A stretch of 57,999 nt of DNA from a virus. Shown piece by piece: positions 9,188 through 17,913 of this stretch (position 1 is the first letter of the stretch; every line of letters begins with the position of its first letter). The notes below the pieces were generated by a model. That model was not told the DNA's origin. It was given only the letters and a program-made list of their open reading frames with translations, and did not search any database. The stretch is from positions 1 through 57,999 of the IMG/VR virus record IMGVR_UViG_3300047560_001295; one strand, 5' to 3'. The translations under genes were made by a program, and so were the position numbers.

Positions 9188-10294
9188 TTATAACCCATCG
9201 AAGTAGCCCAAAAGTTCCGGGTACACGATTTCCACAGCACCGAGCTTACAGAAGTAAGTGGTCTTGTGGAAAATGGAATCGTACTGTACCGGGGTGCGGT
9301 TCAGCAGGGTCATCGGGAAGCGAACGCGATCCCGTTCCTGCTTGTAAACTACAGCTCGGTCAACAGTACCGGCTACGCCCAGCGTACCGCCTGCACCTGC
9401 ACCGACGAGCCACTTGACCGGCTTGATGTCCAGTTCCTTACCTTCAGAACGGGTAAAGAGGTTGTTCTCAAGGATGTACTTGAGGATGGACACGTTACCA
9501 GCGTTCGAGACTTTCTGGGTAGCGATGTAACCGTACTGAGCCGGCGGAAGCAGGATCTTGTCAGAGATGACAGCCCAACCTGAAGCAGTCCAAGTGCTAA
9601 CGAGCATTTCGTTAACATCAGCGAGGATTTCGTCAGGAGTCTTCTTGGTCCACTGAGAGAAACCGCTGATACCGTCTGGGAGGCTGGTCTGCGTACCGTA
9701 CTGGGCTACCAGCGGGTTGTTGACCAGACCATACAGACCAAGGCTAGTATCACCGATATAAACCTGTTCGTCGATGTCCATCTGATGCTTCAGCTGGAGA
9801 GCTTCAAACTTCTGCTGGTCGATCGGACGGCCGAGCTTTGCAGCTGATTCCAATTCGAAGAGGGTGTAAGCCAGCTCATTACCCCAAGGAGTAAGCGGGT
9901 TTGCAATCTTCGCGATGTCGATAGAAGTGCCGGGAACCTGATTTGATTTACGGCCGATCCATGACTTACCGTTACCCACAGCCTGACCGTCTCCGAGGCC
10001 ACCGGCTGAAGCAAAGCTTGAAACGGTGAAGCTGGAAACGTCGTCAGCAATGGTCACATCGTCACGGAGGTCGATATCTCGGCCCCAAGTGACAGCCGCA
10101 AGCGGCTTGTGAAGGGTAAGATCCAAACGCTCCAGTTCACCGACGAGGAATGCACCAGTTGAGTCAACGGTGCGACCATCGTGGGTCTGGAAATTGGTGC
10201 CGAGCAGTCGGCCCCGTTCGGTGCCGGCCTGATCGATAACCTGCTTGCCAGCGGCATCGAAGGTCATCATATCACGAGTCTTCATTCTTTTCAT
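9188..10294 (-). CDS. Major capsid protein (DUF2184/encapsulin-like)
   Basis: The 368-aa protein forms the icosahedral shell. It follows the DUF2184 capsid pattern: LTLHKPLAAVTWGRDIDLRD near residue 60, DDVSSFTVSSFASAGG, then NELAYTLFELESAAKLGRP, and a C-terminal ELDIKPVKWL...YKQERDRVRFPM typical of HK97-fold P-domain strands. Length fits the family. It follows the cement and protease-scaffold genes in classic head order, 14 bases after the cement gene. AGAGG lies ten bases before the ATG; a second ATG three codons on is also possible. Confidence 0.9.
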   Translation of the reverse strand: MKRMKTRDMMTFDAAGKQVIDQAGTERGRLLGTNFQTHDGRTVDSTGAFLVGELERLDLTLHKPLAAVTWGRDIDLRDDVTIADDVSSFTVSSFASAGGLGDGQAVGNGKSWIGRKSNQVPGTSIDIAKIANPLTPWGNELAYTLFELESAAKLGRPIDQQKFEALQLKHQMDIDEQVYIGDTSLGLYGLVNNPLVAQYGTQTSLPDGISGFSQWTKKTPDEILADVNEMLVSTWTASGWAVISDKILLPPAQYGYIATQKVSNAGNVSILKYILENNLFTRSEGKELDIKPVKWLVGAGAGGTLGVAGTVDRAVVYKQERDRVRFPMTLLNRTPVQYDSIFHKTTYFCKLGAVEIVYPELLGYFDGL

Positions 10295-10308
10295 CTGTTG
10301 ATTACCTC

Positions 10309-10848
10309 TTAGATGTTGAACGCAATTTCAGCGTAGCCGTTGGCGTCAGCGCTGCTGTTCCAGTAAGCGTTGAGCACTTCGATTGTGTTGCCAGCACTAG
10401 CCTGTGCTTCAAAGCCACCCTGTACATGAGAACCCGTTGAGGCTTCATACCATACGTAAACTGGGTTGCCCTTCAGCGGGGTCTGACCTGTGGGAACGGC
10501 GACGATCATAAAGCCGCGGCACATAACGTCCACTTCGCCGGAGACCGGAAGACCAGAAGCACCGATGCCAACAGCACCGAAGTTCTGATTGGTCTGAGCC
10601 TGCTGGAACGGGTACGGACGAACCGTAATACCGTAAAGTGAGATGTTAGCGTCATCCGTGGCGATGATCTTACGGATAGCGTGTGAGGTTGCATCGATAA
10701 CCACAGCCTGACCGAAAGCGGTCGGAGGATTCGTGGTATCCATCAGTGAAGGAAGAATGTCTACCGGATGGGTACGGTTGACATCACCGGGATAGCCAGC
10801 ACCCATGCGGTACTTGAAGGCTACGTCCTTGAACTTTGCTCTTTTCAT
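10309..10848 (-). CDS. Capsid decoration/cement-like structural protein
   Basis: The 179-aa protein starts at the ATG preceded by AAGGTG (MKRAKFKDVAFKYRMGAGYPG). It is beta-rich (GLPVSGEVDVMCRGFMIVAV, GNPVYVWYEASTG) and lies between protease-scaffold and major capsid genes, where small cement or decoration proteins are usual (P22 gp24-like structural cement fold, by pattern). It starts 11 bases after the scaffold stop. An in-frame extension to 10896 would overlap the scaffold gene and lacks a ribosome site. Confidence 0.75.
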   Translation of the reverse strand: MKRAKFKDVAFKYRMGAGYPGDVNRTHPVDILPSLMDTTNPPTAFGQAVVIDATSHAIRKIIATDDANISLYGITVRPYPFQQAQTNQNFGAVGIGASGLPVSGEVDVMCRGFMIVAVPTGQTPLKGNPVYVWYEASTGSHVQGGFEAQASAGNTIEVLNAYWNSSADANGYAEIAFNI

Positions 10849-10858
10849 GTGTTTCACC

Positions 10859-11713
10859 TTATTTCTTGGAAGAGTAAGACTGCTTGTTAAGCTCATTCAG
10901 CTCCGCAAGAGTCATGACCGGCTTTTTGGCCGGACGACCCATGTCAGGAATTGAATCCCGAACCTGACCGCTTGCGTTACTGTTACGCTTAACAGCCGCC
11001 GCAGAACGGAACAGGACTCGAGCTGCATCACAAGTCATCCGACTGGTATCAAGAACCTTGCCATTCATAAGGTCTTCGATAATTGGACGAGTTGCGGCGG
11101 TACCGTAAGCCATATCCAGAGCCTGCTTGCGCAGTTTGCAGATACGCTTTGCGGTAACCACGGGAGCTGCAGCCGAATCAAAAGTAGGAATGCGAATGCC
11201 CGGAGAAAGAATCTCAGCCAGTGCAATCGTATCCTTAAAGCTATCCTTCAGGTAGCGTGAATCGCGAGCCTTGGTGACTTCTTCCTCTGAAACACCTTCA
11301 GGGGCTTCATCCTTGAGGAATTCTTCAAGCTTCTCGCCTTCTTCACCTTCTTCGTCAAGAGTCTCAGCCGCAGGCGGGGTATCCCCAGCAAGCTTAGCTT
11401 CGAGAGCTTCAAGACGCGAACGGAATTCATCATGGTCAGAATCATTGCGTGCGATAAATTCATTGATGTCGTCGTCGGAGAAACCAGTGCGGCCACCGAA
11501 ATCGTCGTCATCCTGTGAACCAGCGTGGATGTGGATATGAGAGCCGCCAAGCTCTTCGTCCAGCATACCAACTCGTTCTTCTTCGGTCAGCGCTTCATCC
11601 TGAGCCATCTCTTCAGCGATTTCGCTGATTTCTTCGGCATCCTTTGCCTTATGAGCCCGGAACAGATAGTCATAGAATCTGCCCAGACCCTTCGTCTTCT
11701 TACTTTTCGCCAT
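10859..11713 (-). CDS. Nested scaffold protein from an internal start
   Basis: In frame inside the protease gene, ATG at 11713 (MAKSKKTKGLGRFYDY) is preceded by AGAGG eight bases upstream, a strong ribosome site. The product would be 284 aa, exactly the acidic helical scaffold part without the protease. Lambda C/Nu3 and other phages make scaffold this way. A His-rich HIHIH motif and an Asp-rich patch (SQDDDD) lie in the middle. The start signal is seen directly; expression is inferred. Confidence 0.6.
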   Translation of the reverse strand: MAKSKKTKGLGRFYDYLFRAHKAKDAEEISEIAEEMAQDEALTEEERVGMLDEELGGSHIHIHAGSQDDDDFGGRTGFSDDDINEFIARNDSDHDEFRSRLEALEAKLAGDTPPAAETLDEEGEEGEKLEEFLKDEAPEGVSEEEVTKARDSRYLKDSFKDTIALAEILSPGIRIPTFDSAAAPVVTAKRICKLRKQALDMAYGTAATRPIIEDLMNGKVLDTSRMTCDAARVLFRSAAAVKRNSNASGQVRDSIPDMGRPAKKPVMTLAELNELNKQSYSSKK

Positions 11714-12271
11714 TGGTGTAGCCTCTAAGTTAGGTTTCTGGTCTTTGATTGCACATCTTGAACCACAGCGCCCTTGTTCCACAAGAGCAATATGGTTGAT
11801 GATGATATTAGACTGCTTCCCCATACCATCCCCAGTAATTTCGTAATCTGCATCGTATCCGAGGCTGATTTCTCTCTTACCACTCTGGACGGCCTCAATA
11901 CCTTCCGTCGTGGTTATCATTAAGTCCATCAAAAGAAGATCATCCATAGCTCCTTCACCGCGCCGGACATTCAGGGCTACACCGTGGGCTTCACCTTTCC
12001 AATTCGCGGGAGTGACGTCTTCTTCGGGATGGTCATTTGTGACAGGTTTACCAATTGCGCTAGCAATAGTAGCCTGAGAGAAAACGTCTTCCTCATTACG
12101 GAAGATTTTGACAATACCGTCTGGACCCGGCTCGATAGGCGTTTCTTCAGGCCCGTAGATCATCATGCCGGTTCTGGCCACAGGTACATCCCGACACAGC
12201 AAAAAGCCTTCGGGGGTGAGTTCCTGATTCGGCCCGATTTTCTCGACAGTATAGATACTAGCCCTAATCAT
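10859..12271 (-). CDS. Prohead protease fused to scaffold (DUF2213)
   Basis: The 470-aa protein starts MIRASIYTVEKIGPNQELTP. Residues 1-185 are the DUF2213 prohead protease: FLLCRDVPVARTG, GKPVTNDHPEEDV with a candidate catalytic His, GKREISLGYDADY with a candidate catalytic Ser, and NHIALVEQGRCG. Residues about 187-470 are acidic and helical like a scaffold (EEISEIAEEMAQDEALTEEE, EEGEEGEKLEEF) with a basic tail. An internal start would give the scaffold alone. A GTG seven codons upstream is an alternative start. It would guide and then mature the capsid shell. Confidence 0.85.
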   Translation of the reverse strand: MIRASIYTVEKIGPNQELTPEGFLLCRDVPVARTGMMIYGPEETPIEPGPDGIVKIFRNEEDVFSQATIASAIGKPVTNDHPEEDVTPANWKGEAHGVALNVRRGEGAMDDLLLMDLMITTTEGIEAVQSGKREISLGYDADYEITGDGMGKQSNIIINHIALVEQGRCGSRCAIKDQKPNLEATPMAKSKKTKGLGRFYDYLFRAHKAKDAEEISEIAEEMAQDEALTEEERVGMLDEELGGSHIHIHAGSQDDDDFGGRTGFSDDDINEFIARNDSDHDEFRSRLEALEAKLAGDTPPAAETLDEEGEEGEKLEEFLKDEAPEGVSEEEVTKARDSRYLKDSFKDTIALAEILSPGIRIPTFDSAAAPVVTAKRICKLRKQALDMAYGTAATRPIIEDLMNGKVLDTSRMTCDAARVLFRSAAAVKRNSNASGQVRDSIPDMGRPAKKPVMTLAELNELNKQSYSSKK

Positions 12272-12360
12272 ACTTATCGTTCCAGAATTCACGTGAAAAC
12301 AAAATAAACAATCAACACGGTAAATTTAAATCCAAGAGCAACTATCAGTCACTTGATTTT

Positions 12361-12789
12361 TTAAATTTTCGCTAATTGGAAATGCATACCATCTGGACGC
12401 TTCCAATTACCGCCCCATTCAAATCCCGCGTCAGTAAAACACTTAACGAATTTTGCTGACAAAACGGGAGGTTTACCCAGTCGGTTCCAAGTGGCATTGA
12501 GATCGATTGCAATGCCCCAAGAATGAAGACTGGGGGATGGGATAATAGTTCCACGAATGTTGCGAATGTTGAAACATCCATCCCAAGTCTTTAGTTCGTG
12601 AACACATCCGGTTGAAATCAGATTCTTAAATGCGGCTTCTAATGGGCCGGGCATTAGTTTGTTACAGTAAATACGTTTTGGGATTACCCCAATTTCGAGA
12701 TTTTCCGGTACATCCCACATCACCATGAACTTGCGTTCATTTTCCTTTGGGTTTCCCCACTTAGCAAAACAGTCTTTTGAAGTAGTCAT
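12361..12789 (-). CDS. Endolysin, M15-type peptidase
   Basis: The 142-aa protein is a zinc peptidase of the VanY/M15 type. The metal ligands are visible: His89 and Asp96 in SLHSWGIAIDLN and His136 in RPDGMHFQLA. The region between is Trp-rich (AGFEWGGNWK). Such phage enzymes cleave peptide crosslinks in peptidoglycan to release progeny (family knowledge). There is no signal peptide, so export would depend on the adjacent holin. Its ATG overlaps the stop of the upstream small membrane protein (ATGA), forming a lysis cassette. Confidence 0.9.
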   Translation of the reverse strand: MTTSKDCFAKWGNPKENERKFMVMWDVPENLEIGVIPKRIYCNKLMPGPLEAAFKNLISTGCVHELKTWDGCFNIRNIRGTIIPSPSLHSWGIAIDLNATWNRLGKPPVLSAKFVKCFTDAGFEWGGNWKRPDGMHFQLAKI

Positions 12790-12977
12790 CTAAACCATCC
12801 TTTATCAAAAGCCATGGTGATGATTGAAGCCAGCGCTCCCACTGTAAAAGTGACTCCGGCTATAAAACCTCTTTGCTTTGTCTGATTTTCCAATATCAAA
12901 TCAACCTTGTCAGCTACTTGTCCCATATGCTCTACTCTTTCTTCGAGCCGGGCGAGGCGGCATGGTACGTCTGGCAT
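12786..12977 (-). CDS. XhlA-like small membrane protein of the lysis cassette
   Basis: The 63-aa protein starts MPDVPCRLARLEERVEHMG, with AGGG eight bases upstream; a longer frame to 13100 overlaps the holin gene and is rejected. An N-terminal amphipathic coiled coil (LEERVEHMGQVADKVDLIL) is followed by one membrane segment (GFIAGVTFTVGALASIITMA). This layout matches XhlA/haemolysin-type accessory lysis proteins. It lies between holin and endolysin and overlaps the endolysin start. It could be a second holin. Confidence 0.7.
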   Translation of the reverse strand: MPDVPCRLARLEERVEHMGQVADKVDLILENQTKQRGFIAGVTFTVGALASIITMAFDKGWFR

Positions 12978-12981
12978 TGCT

Positions 12982-13260
12982 TTAACCCTTTTTGATTCCA
13001 GCGTCTTTGTTCGAGGCTGTTTGAATGAGCTGGCCCAATGTGACGCCAAGAATAGCAGCCCCATTAGCAAGAGTCTGAACATCGGTTGCTCCAATACCAA
13101 GACTAATTCCCTGACTCTCCAGAATCGAAATAACTAGAGCCGCTAACGGACCGAGAATCGAAAGAGCTGAAGCTCGTGAGCTCCAAGTCGAGGCATTTGA
13201 TAGTTGTTTGCCGTATTCGAGGGCTTTTGCAAAAGAAGTGACTGCTTCGAAAATGTTCAT
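12982..13260 (-). CDS. Putative holin
   Basis: The 92-aa protein has two hydrophobic segments, about residues 32-52 (ALSILGPLAALVISILE) and 62-82 (TLANGAAILGVTLGQLI), with a charged C-terminus (NKDAGIKKG). This two-helix layout, its size and its place upstream of an endolysin suggest a holin that makes the lethal membrane hole. GGAG lies six bases before the ATG. Sequence family is not recognised, so the call rests on topology and context. Confidence 0.7.
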   Translation of the reverse strand: MNIFEAVTSFAKALEYGKQLSNASTWSSRASALSILGPLAALVISILESQGISLGIGATDVQTLANGAAILGVTLGQLIQTASNKDAGIKKG

Positions 13261-13272
13261 AGTGTTCTCCGG

Positions 13273-14040
13273 TTAAAGTTCTTCCTCGAGGATAGGTTCT
13301 GGATAACACCGGCAATTTGGGAACATCCCCGCGTGGTACCGATAACCCGGATCAACCTCTGGAGGATCATCCCAAGCAATTATCCTACCGTTAAATTTCT
13401 TATGGCTCGCCCTTACATCCCCGTCTCCTGAGGTTCTCCAGTAATAATGCGTTGCACCCACGTGTTTTGAGCGCGCCATGGTAAGACCTGAAGCCGTTCG
13501 AGCCACTTCTGTGCGGGCGATTAGCTGGGCACGACTTTTAGTAACAGAACCTGTTTCGAGGATTTTTGCCGCTATGCTTGAAGCCCTTTCCCCGGTGGTT
13601 ATCCCTTCAAGCGTCATTTTATGGACCCGTTCAGCCGCTTCAATAGGGAGGCTCTTTATCAAGACTACCTGTTCGGCCATAAATGACCGAAGCGTTTCTC
13701 CAACTGGGGCATCTTGAAGTTCTTTGCGGAGGGATCGATTGATTTGTTTACCTAGACGGGTCCAGTTGTTCTCGTCGATGGATTCAACTCGTTTGACCAT
13801 TTTCTCAGCAGCGCTTTCAGCCCACGGAGTAATGGTTTCACCGTATTGCCTAAGCATGGCTTGAAGTCGGGCTTGCGCTCGCTCCAATTCGTATTGAGTC
13901 ATTTTAATGTTGACCATACCTTTAACCATGTGGTCAATCTGGTTGGTCAGCTTGCGGATGTTTCGAAGATAATCCCGTTCGACCCGGGAGGCTACCGCAT
14001 ACCGTTCTCTTGCCTGACGTTTGAGCTGTCTTTCGTTCAC
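13273..14040 (-). CDS. Minor head protein (Mu gpF / SPP1 gp7 type)
   Basis: The 255-aa protein begins with GTG; its start overlaps the portal stop as GTGA. The N-terminal 130 residues are helical and basic. The C-terminal half has the MuF signature: AQLIARTEVARTASGLTMAR, then YYWRTSGDGDVRASHKKFNG, then a WDDPP and PGYRYHAGMFPNCRCYPEP end. MuF proteins bind the portal inside the procapsid and may be injected (family knowledge). No toxin or enzymatic extension follows the domain. It is directly coupled to the portal. Confidence 0.9.
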   Translation of the reverse strand: MNERQLKRQARERYAVASRVERDYLRNIRKLTNQIDHMVKGMVNIKMTQYELERAQARLQAMLRQYGETITPWAESAAEKMVKRVESIDENNWTRLGKQINRSLRKELQDAPVGETLRSFMAEQVVLIKSLPIEAAERVHKMTLEGITTGERASSIAAKILETGSVTKSRAQLIARTEVARTASGLTMARSKHVGATHYYWRTSGDGDVRASHKKFNGRIIAWDDPPEVDPGYRYHAGMFPNCRCYPEPILEEEL

Positions 14041-15938
14041 AGCTTGTCCGCAAGACCTTTAAGCCTATCGGCAAATCCCGGATACATTTCATATGGGAGC
14101 TCGTCTGGCTTTACCCACAAATGATCGTAATGCTCGTCGCTGAGCTGGGGCTCGAATGGCAATACACCCTTGACCAAGAACAACGTAAACCCATCTTTTG
14201 TATCAAGATACTCAATAGGTGCCTTTGGATCGAGGGTGTATCCGGTTTCTTCACTAAATTCACGGCGAGCACCAGCACGTAAGTCTTCGCCGGCTTCGAC
14301 CCAACCACCGGGACAAGACCAAGTGAACGGACCGGTGGAGGCTAGAGCGGAACGGCGGAGGAGGAGAAGGTAACCGTCTTTATCCACATAAAGGATTCCA
14401 GCCGCTTGCTGTGCACTATCCCTAGCCGGGCCTTTGAACTCAATCATATCTTCCGGTTCATGACCAAGCGGTTCTTCAGGAAGTGGCGGTTCTTCATTCT
14501 CGGCGTCGGTAATGAGTTCATCAGTTACATTGCTGAAAATACCAGTTACGCGGGATTGTTGTTTTAGTTCTTTGAGTGCGGTGCCTCTGTCGATAAGCCC
14601 GGATTCCTCGACACTACTTACTGTGCGCGCCGTGGTCTCTGCAATGGATGCTTTCTCCGTCTCGCTTAACTGCCACAAGCTGTTAAATTCGATGCGGAAG
14701 CCTTCGGGAAGTTCGACGCCTTCAGAGGCTGCTATAGCGCGGTAGACCTTGGTCATTGAAGAACGTAGGTCTTTTTCTTGTTGCTGTTTGATTGTATCGT
14801 AATAATTCCGGAGATCCGTTTCTCCGGTACTAAACCCAGACGGGGACTGGCCGAACAGACGCACTAGCGGGATCTGCAAAGAGCCGGACAATTGCTGGGC
14901 AAACTGGGTAAGTGCTTCAGACAAGCCACCGAATGCAGCGTGGGTATCGGCGCTGACCTCATCCTCGGCATCAAGCAAAGTCATGCCTTCGATACCTTGA
15001 AACCTACGCATCATTTCGACATACTTTGTAAGACCGTTTAGGGCATCTCCGCCCGCAGCCACCACCTGTCGAAGATTCTTGATTTTGTAATTGCGGATGT
15101 AGGACTTATAGACTAATTGGGCGGCACCTGTGGTCGCGGAGTCGAATGCAATCATCCTATCGTAAAGGCGTTCGAGAACACTGAGCCCCCACAGGTTCTC
15201 CATAACGCGTTGCCAATAGGGAAGGCGGATACCTTCTAAACGAATGCAACGACTATAATGAATCTTTTGATTCATTAGCGCAGGTGCCATAGCGGTGACC
15301 CTGTAGTACTTCGGGTTACCCATGTTTGGTCCCATTTCCTGTACAAGGTCATAAAGAGTCGGCTCTACCATCCAACGATCCAGTGGTAGAATGCCTTTGA
15401 ATTGATCTTTGCGAATGGTGTTGAGGCGAAGCGGGGTCGAAAGGTCTTGCCCCTCAACCAACAAAACTCCCAAAGCTCCACCATAAAGGCGAGCCCATTT
15501 AATTGTCTCGTTGACGGACTTCCAGATCCCTAGTGTCACAGCGGCTTCTTCTATTGCCAGCACTTGGCCGGGCTCCATCTCCCCGGTCAGTGATACCCCG
15601 GCTCTGGTCATATCGTCAGCTACAACGTCGACGGCGACGCCGCCAAGCCAACTGCCCCGGTGAATCCATTCCAGCAAGACACGAATGCGGGTGACAGGAT
15701 TAAATCCGTAGGTACTGGATGACATTGCGTTGTCACTACCAATACCGAGATTGTGGGCAAAGTTGACAAAGCTATCCAACGTTTTATCGTTGGATACTTC
15801 GGGGACGTCTTCCCCAGTGATTGCTTGAGAGATTTTCTTAGCGGCGGCATCGGCAACTTCTGCCCGGATACGCTGGTCTTCCTCAAGCTGCTTGTCGACT
15901 ACGCTTTGAATACCGACTCGTTTATTTCTTCGTGACAT
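14037..15938 (-). CDS. Portal protein with C-terminal Nudix domain
   Basis: The 633-aa protein is a DUF1073-type portal over residues 1-480: GFNPVTRIRVLLEWIHRGSW, ADDMTRAGVSL, MIAFDSATTGAAQLVYKS, and LFGQSPSGFSTGETDLRNYY. After an acidic linker (EEPPLPEEPLGHEPEDMIE) residues about 505-625 form a Nudix domain with an intact box at 545-567: G-X5-E-X7-RE-F-S-EE-T-G-Y. Nudix enzymes hydrolyse nucleoside diphosphates linked to another group. The domain would be carried on each of 12 portal subunits. GAGGG lies before the ATG; the stop overlaps the MuF-like gene. Confidence 0.9.
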   Translation of the reverse strand: MSRRNKRVGIQSVVDKQLEEDQRIRAEVADAAAKKISQAITGEDVPEVSNDKTLDSFVNFAHNLGIGSDNAMSSSTYGFNPVTRIRVLLEWIHRGSWLGGVAVDVVADDMTRAGVSLTGEMEPGQVLAIEEAAVTLGIWKSVNETIKWARLYGGALGVLLVEGQDLSTPLRLNTIRKDQFKGILPLDRWMVEPTLYDLVQEMGPNMGNPKYYRVTAMAPALMNQKIHYSRCIRLEGIRLPYWQRVMENLWGLSVLERLYDRMIAFDSATTGAAQLVYKSYIRNYKIKNLRQVVAAGGDALNGLTKYVEMMRRFQGIEGMTLLDAEDEVSADTHAAFGGLSEALTQFAQQLSGSLQIPLVRLFGQSPSGFSTGETDLRNYYDTIKQQQEKDLRSSMTKVYRAIAASEGVELPEGFRIEFNSLWQLSETEKASIAETTARTVSSVEESGLIDRGTALKELKQQSRVTGIFSNVTDELITDAENEEPPLPEEPLGHEPEDMIEFKGPARDSAQQAAGILYVDKDGYLLLLRRSALASTGPFTWSCPGGWVEAGEDLRAGARREFSEETGYTLDPKAPIEYLDTKDGFTLFLVKGVLPFEPQLSDEHYDHLWVKPDELPYEMYPGFADRLKGLADKL

Positions 15939-15987
15939 AGAACCCTCGAGAGTGTGCGGTAATTATCCGGGCCATAACCAATCTTTT

Positions 15988-17385
15988 TCAACTACGCCCT
16001 AAACGCTGCCAAGTCATTAGACTGTCTTGCGCCAATTCGTTAAAAGCATCAGCTGATGCATCCACTTGGTCATCATGTGCTGTGCTGGGGAAAGCCTCAA
16101 GCTCGTCGAAGTAAGCTTCGTTCCAAGCCCCTCTAACCACATCTACATTACCGTGCTGCCATTGAGCCGCGAAGGGTTCGGCCCGAGTTACTTTGTCTCC
16201 GGTTACCCGATTTGTACGGACGGCAAAGCCAGCGAGGTCTTGAACATAACTTTCGACTTGGTCTTTACCGGCTTGTCCGGGATCTTGCGCCAGTCCGACA
16301 AGACAAGAGTAACCGTCAATGAGAGCGGTGTTTTTGACGAGCTCCCTAATCTTACCGGATCTCTCTCGGGCACGAATAACGTGGAGAACCACGTAGCGCC
16401 CATTCTTGCGAAGCCCGATTTTCACCCCTGCAGTCCAATCTGGATTTGGCGAAGTATCGGAGACTTCAGTTGCAGCCAAATCCCAGTATCGGATAAAGCC
16501 TGTAATATCGCTCGGCGCTTCTTCGAGCATGGTGATTTCAGTTCGTTTGAAATACATCCCGGCGACTGGTCTGATTTTCCAGTTACCCCCGAGAAGGCGC
16601 TCTCTTTCGACGCGACTTAACGCCAACAGATTAGCCCGGTAGCCCGGGTCATTACGCATTAAGATTTGGTTGTCTTCAAGTCGGGCGGGAATGAAAGTAA
16701 AAGATTTCGGTTCAACTTCCTTTCCGTATTCAGCTATAAGCTGTTTGCGGCTGTCTCCCCAGACAATGGTATCCTGAAGCCGGATAAACCAGCGGACTAC
16801 ACCTGACCGCTCTGGAATCGGATAACCAGTCTTTTCGTCAATCCACCAGCTAATAAACTCAGCTACCCAACTGTCCGCATCAGGGTTTGTGGTAGCCCTG
16901 ACATAAGGCCGCACCCCGCAAAGAGAACGGTTACGGGAGAGCATGTAGAAAAACTGGTTCTTCGAAAAGTGGGTCAGCTCATCGAACATAATAAGCGGGA
17001 CCTGAGCTCCCTGCCAATCAAGAACCGTATTTTCATTCTCAAGGTGGGCCATTTTGACCTTGCCACCATCTTTCCAACGCCATTCTAGCTGATGGCTTAC
17101 CGCCCGAGCCCCGGAGAAAGGAAACAGCTTAAAAGCCTCATCCCATAAGCCGCCCGGGTTTCTAACCTGCGTTGAATTCCGTCGAAAAATGACGGCTGAG
17201 AATTCTGGATTTGACGGAGTATGCCTAAGGCACTCCATGAGGATAGCGAAGCTTTTACCGCCCCCGGCCGCTCCACCAAACAAGACGATGTCGGCAGAGC
17301 TACCTAAGAATTGTTCTTGAGGACCGGGCTGAGGGCGGAATTCATTCTTCGCTAGTCGTTTCTTCTTCGGTTTGGTCTCTTCCAT
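15988..17385 (-). CDS. terL: Terminase large subunit
   Basis: The 465-aa packaging motor begins at ATG 17385 (MEETKPKKKRLAKNEFRPQPG); an upstream GTG at 17424 is an alternative. The ATPase domain shows Walker A FGGAAGGGKSF and Walker B PLIMFDELTHF, followed by a coupling motif RATTNPDADSW. The RNase H-like nuclease domain shows its acidic residues in RYWDLAATE, AQDPGQAGKDQ and STAHDDQVDASADAF. It pumps DNA into the prohead and cuts it. It overlaps the small subunit gene by 44 bases. Confidence 0.93.
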   Translation of the reverse strand: MEETKPKKKRLAKNEFRPQPGPQEQFLGSSADIVLFGGAAGGGKSFAILMECLRHTPSNPEFSAVIFRRNSTQVRNPGGLWDEAFKLFPFSGARAVSHQLEWRWKDGGKVKMAHLENENTVLDWQGAQVPLIMFDELTHFSKNQFFYMLSRNRSLCGVRPYVRATTNPDADSWVAEFISWWIDEKTGYPIPERSGVVRWFIRLQDTIVWGDSRKQLIAEYGKEVEPKSFTFIPARLEDNQILMRNDPGYRANLLALSRVERERLLGGNWKIRPVAGMYFKRTEITMLEEAPSDITGFIRYWDLAATEVSDTSPNPDWTAGVKIGLRKNGRYVVLHVIRARERSGKIRELVKNTALIDGYSCLVGLAQDPGQAGKDQVESYVQDLAGFAVRTNRVTGDKVTRAEPFAAQWQHGNVDVVRGAWNEAYFDELEAFPSTAHDDQVDASADAFNELAQDSLMTWQRLGRS

Positions 17386-17911
17386 TGTGGGGGATATAGA
17401 ATTGAACAAATGATTCTTTCTCACCAGACGGATCTGTGAGGGCTGTTTTTGTGGGCATGTCTAAGCCCAGCAGGCGAGCTCGGCGCTCGGATACTTTGAC
17501 CACACGGTCAATGGCTTGGAGCAAGGGGCCTTGATCTCGAAGTCGGACGGTCTTTGGCTTTCCGGTTTCTTCGTCAATGATGATTCTGCCTTCGGCATCT
17601 TCGATTACGTCCCGGACAACTGCCCCGGAATTAACCATGGGATGAAAGGCTTCAAGCACTTCCATGGCTTTGCGATGGAGGTGGTCGAGTCGGGCTAATT
17701 CGATTTTGCGATGCGTCTCGACATCATCGACGATGATAGCCTTGAGCGCCTGCTTATACATTTTGCGGACGTAGGTCTCGCTATATCCAAGATCCCGGGC
17801 AATCTGGTTAAGGTTCGGATTGTCCCGGTACATCTCGAGGATTTGACGTTGGACCAGTTTACCGGCTTCTGTGGGCCGGCAGTCTTTACGGGAGCGGGGT
17901 AGCTGCGACAT
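17342..17911 (-). CDS. terS: Terminase small subunit
   Basis: The 189-aa protein has an N-terminal helix-turn-helix (LEMYRDNPNLNQIARDLGYS, ETYVRKMYKQALK), a central helical oligomerisation region (RKIELARLDHLHRKAMEVLE, LQAIDRVVKVSERRARLLG) and an acidic C-terminal tail. This is the usual plan of small terminases that recognise the packaging site and recruit the large subunit. The gene directly precedes terL. No clear Shine-Dalgarno is seen; a large inverted repeat occupies the region just before the ATG. Confidence 0.85.
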   Translation of the reverse strand: MSQLPRSRKDCRPTEAGKLVQRQILEMYRDNPNLNQIARDLGYSETYVRKMYKQALKAIIVDDVETHRKIELARLDHLHRKAMEVLEAFHPMVNSGAVVRDVIEDAEGRIIIDEETGKPKTVRLRDQGPLLQAIDRVVKVSERRARLLGLDMPTKTALTDPSGEKESFVQFYIPHNGRDQTEEETTSEE

Positions 17912-17913
17912 AT

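Noticed and set aside
12786-13100. 104-aa form of the small lysis protein
   Set aside because: The extra 41 residues lie inside the holin gene; the internal ATG at 12977 has a clear ribosome site.
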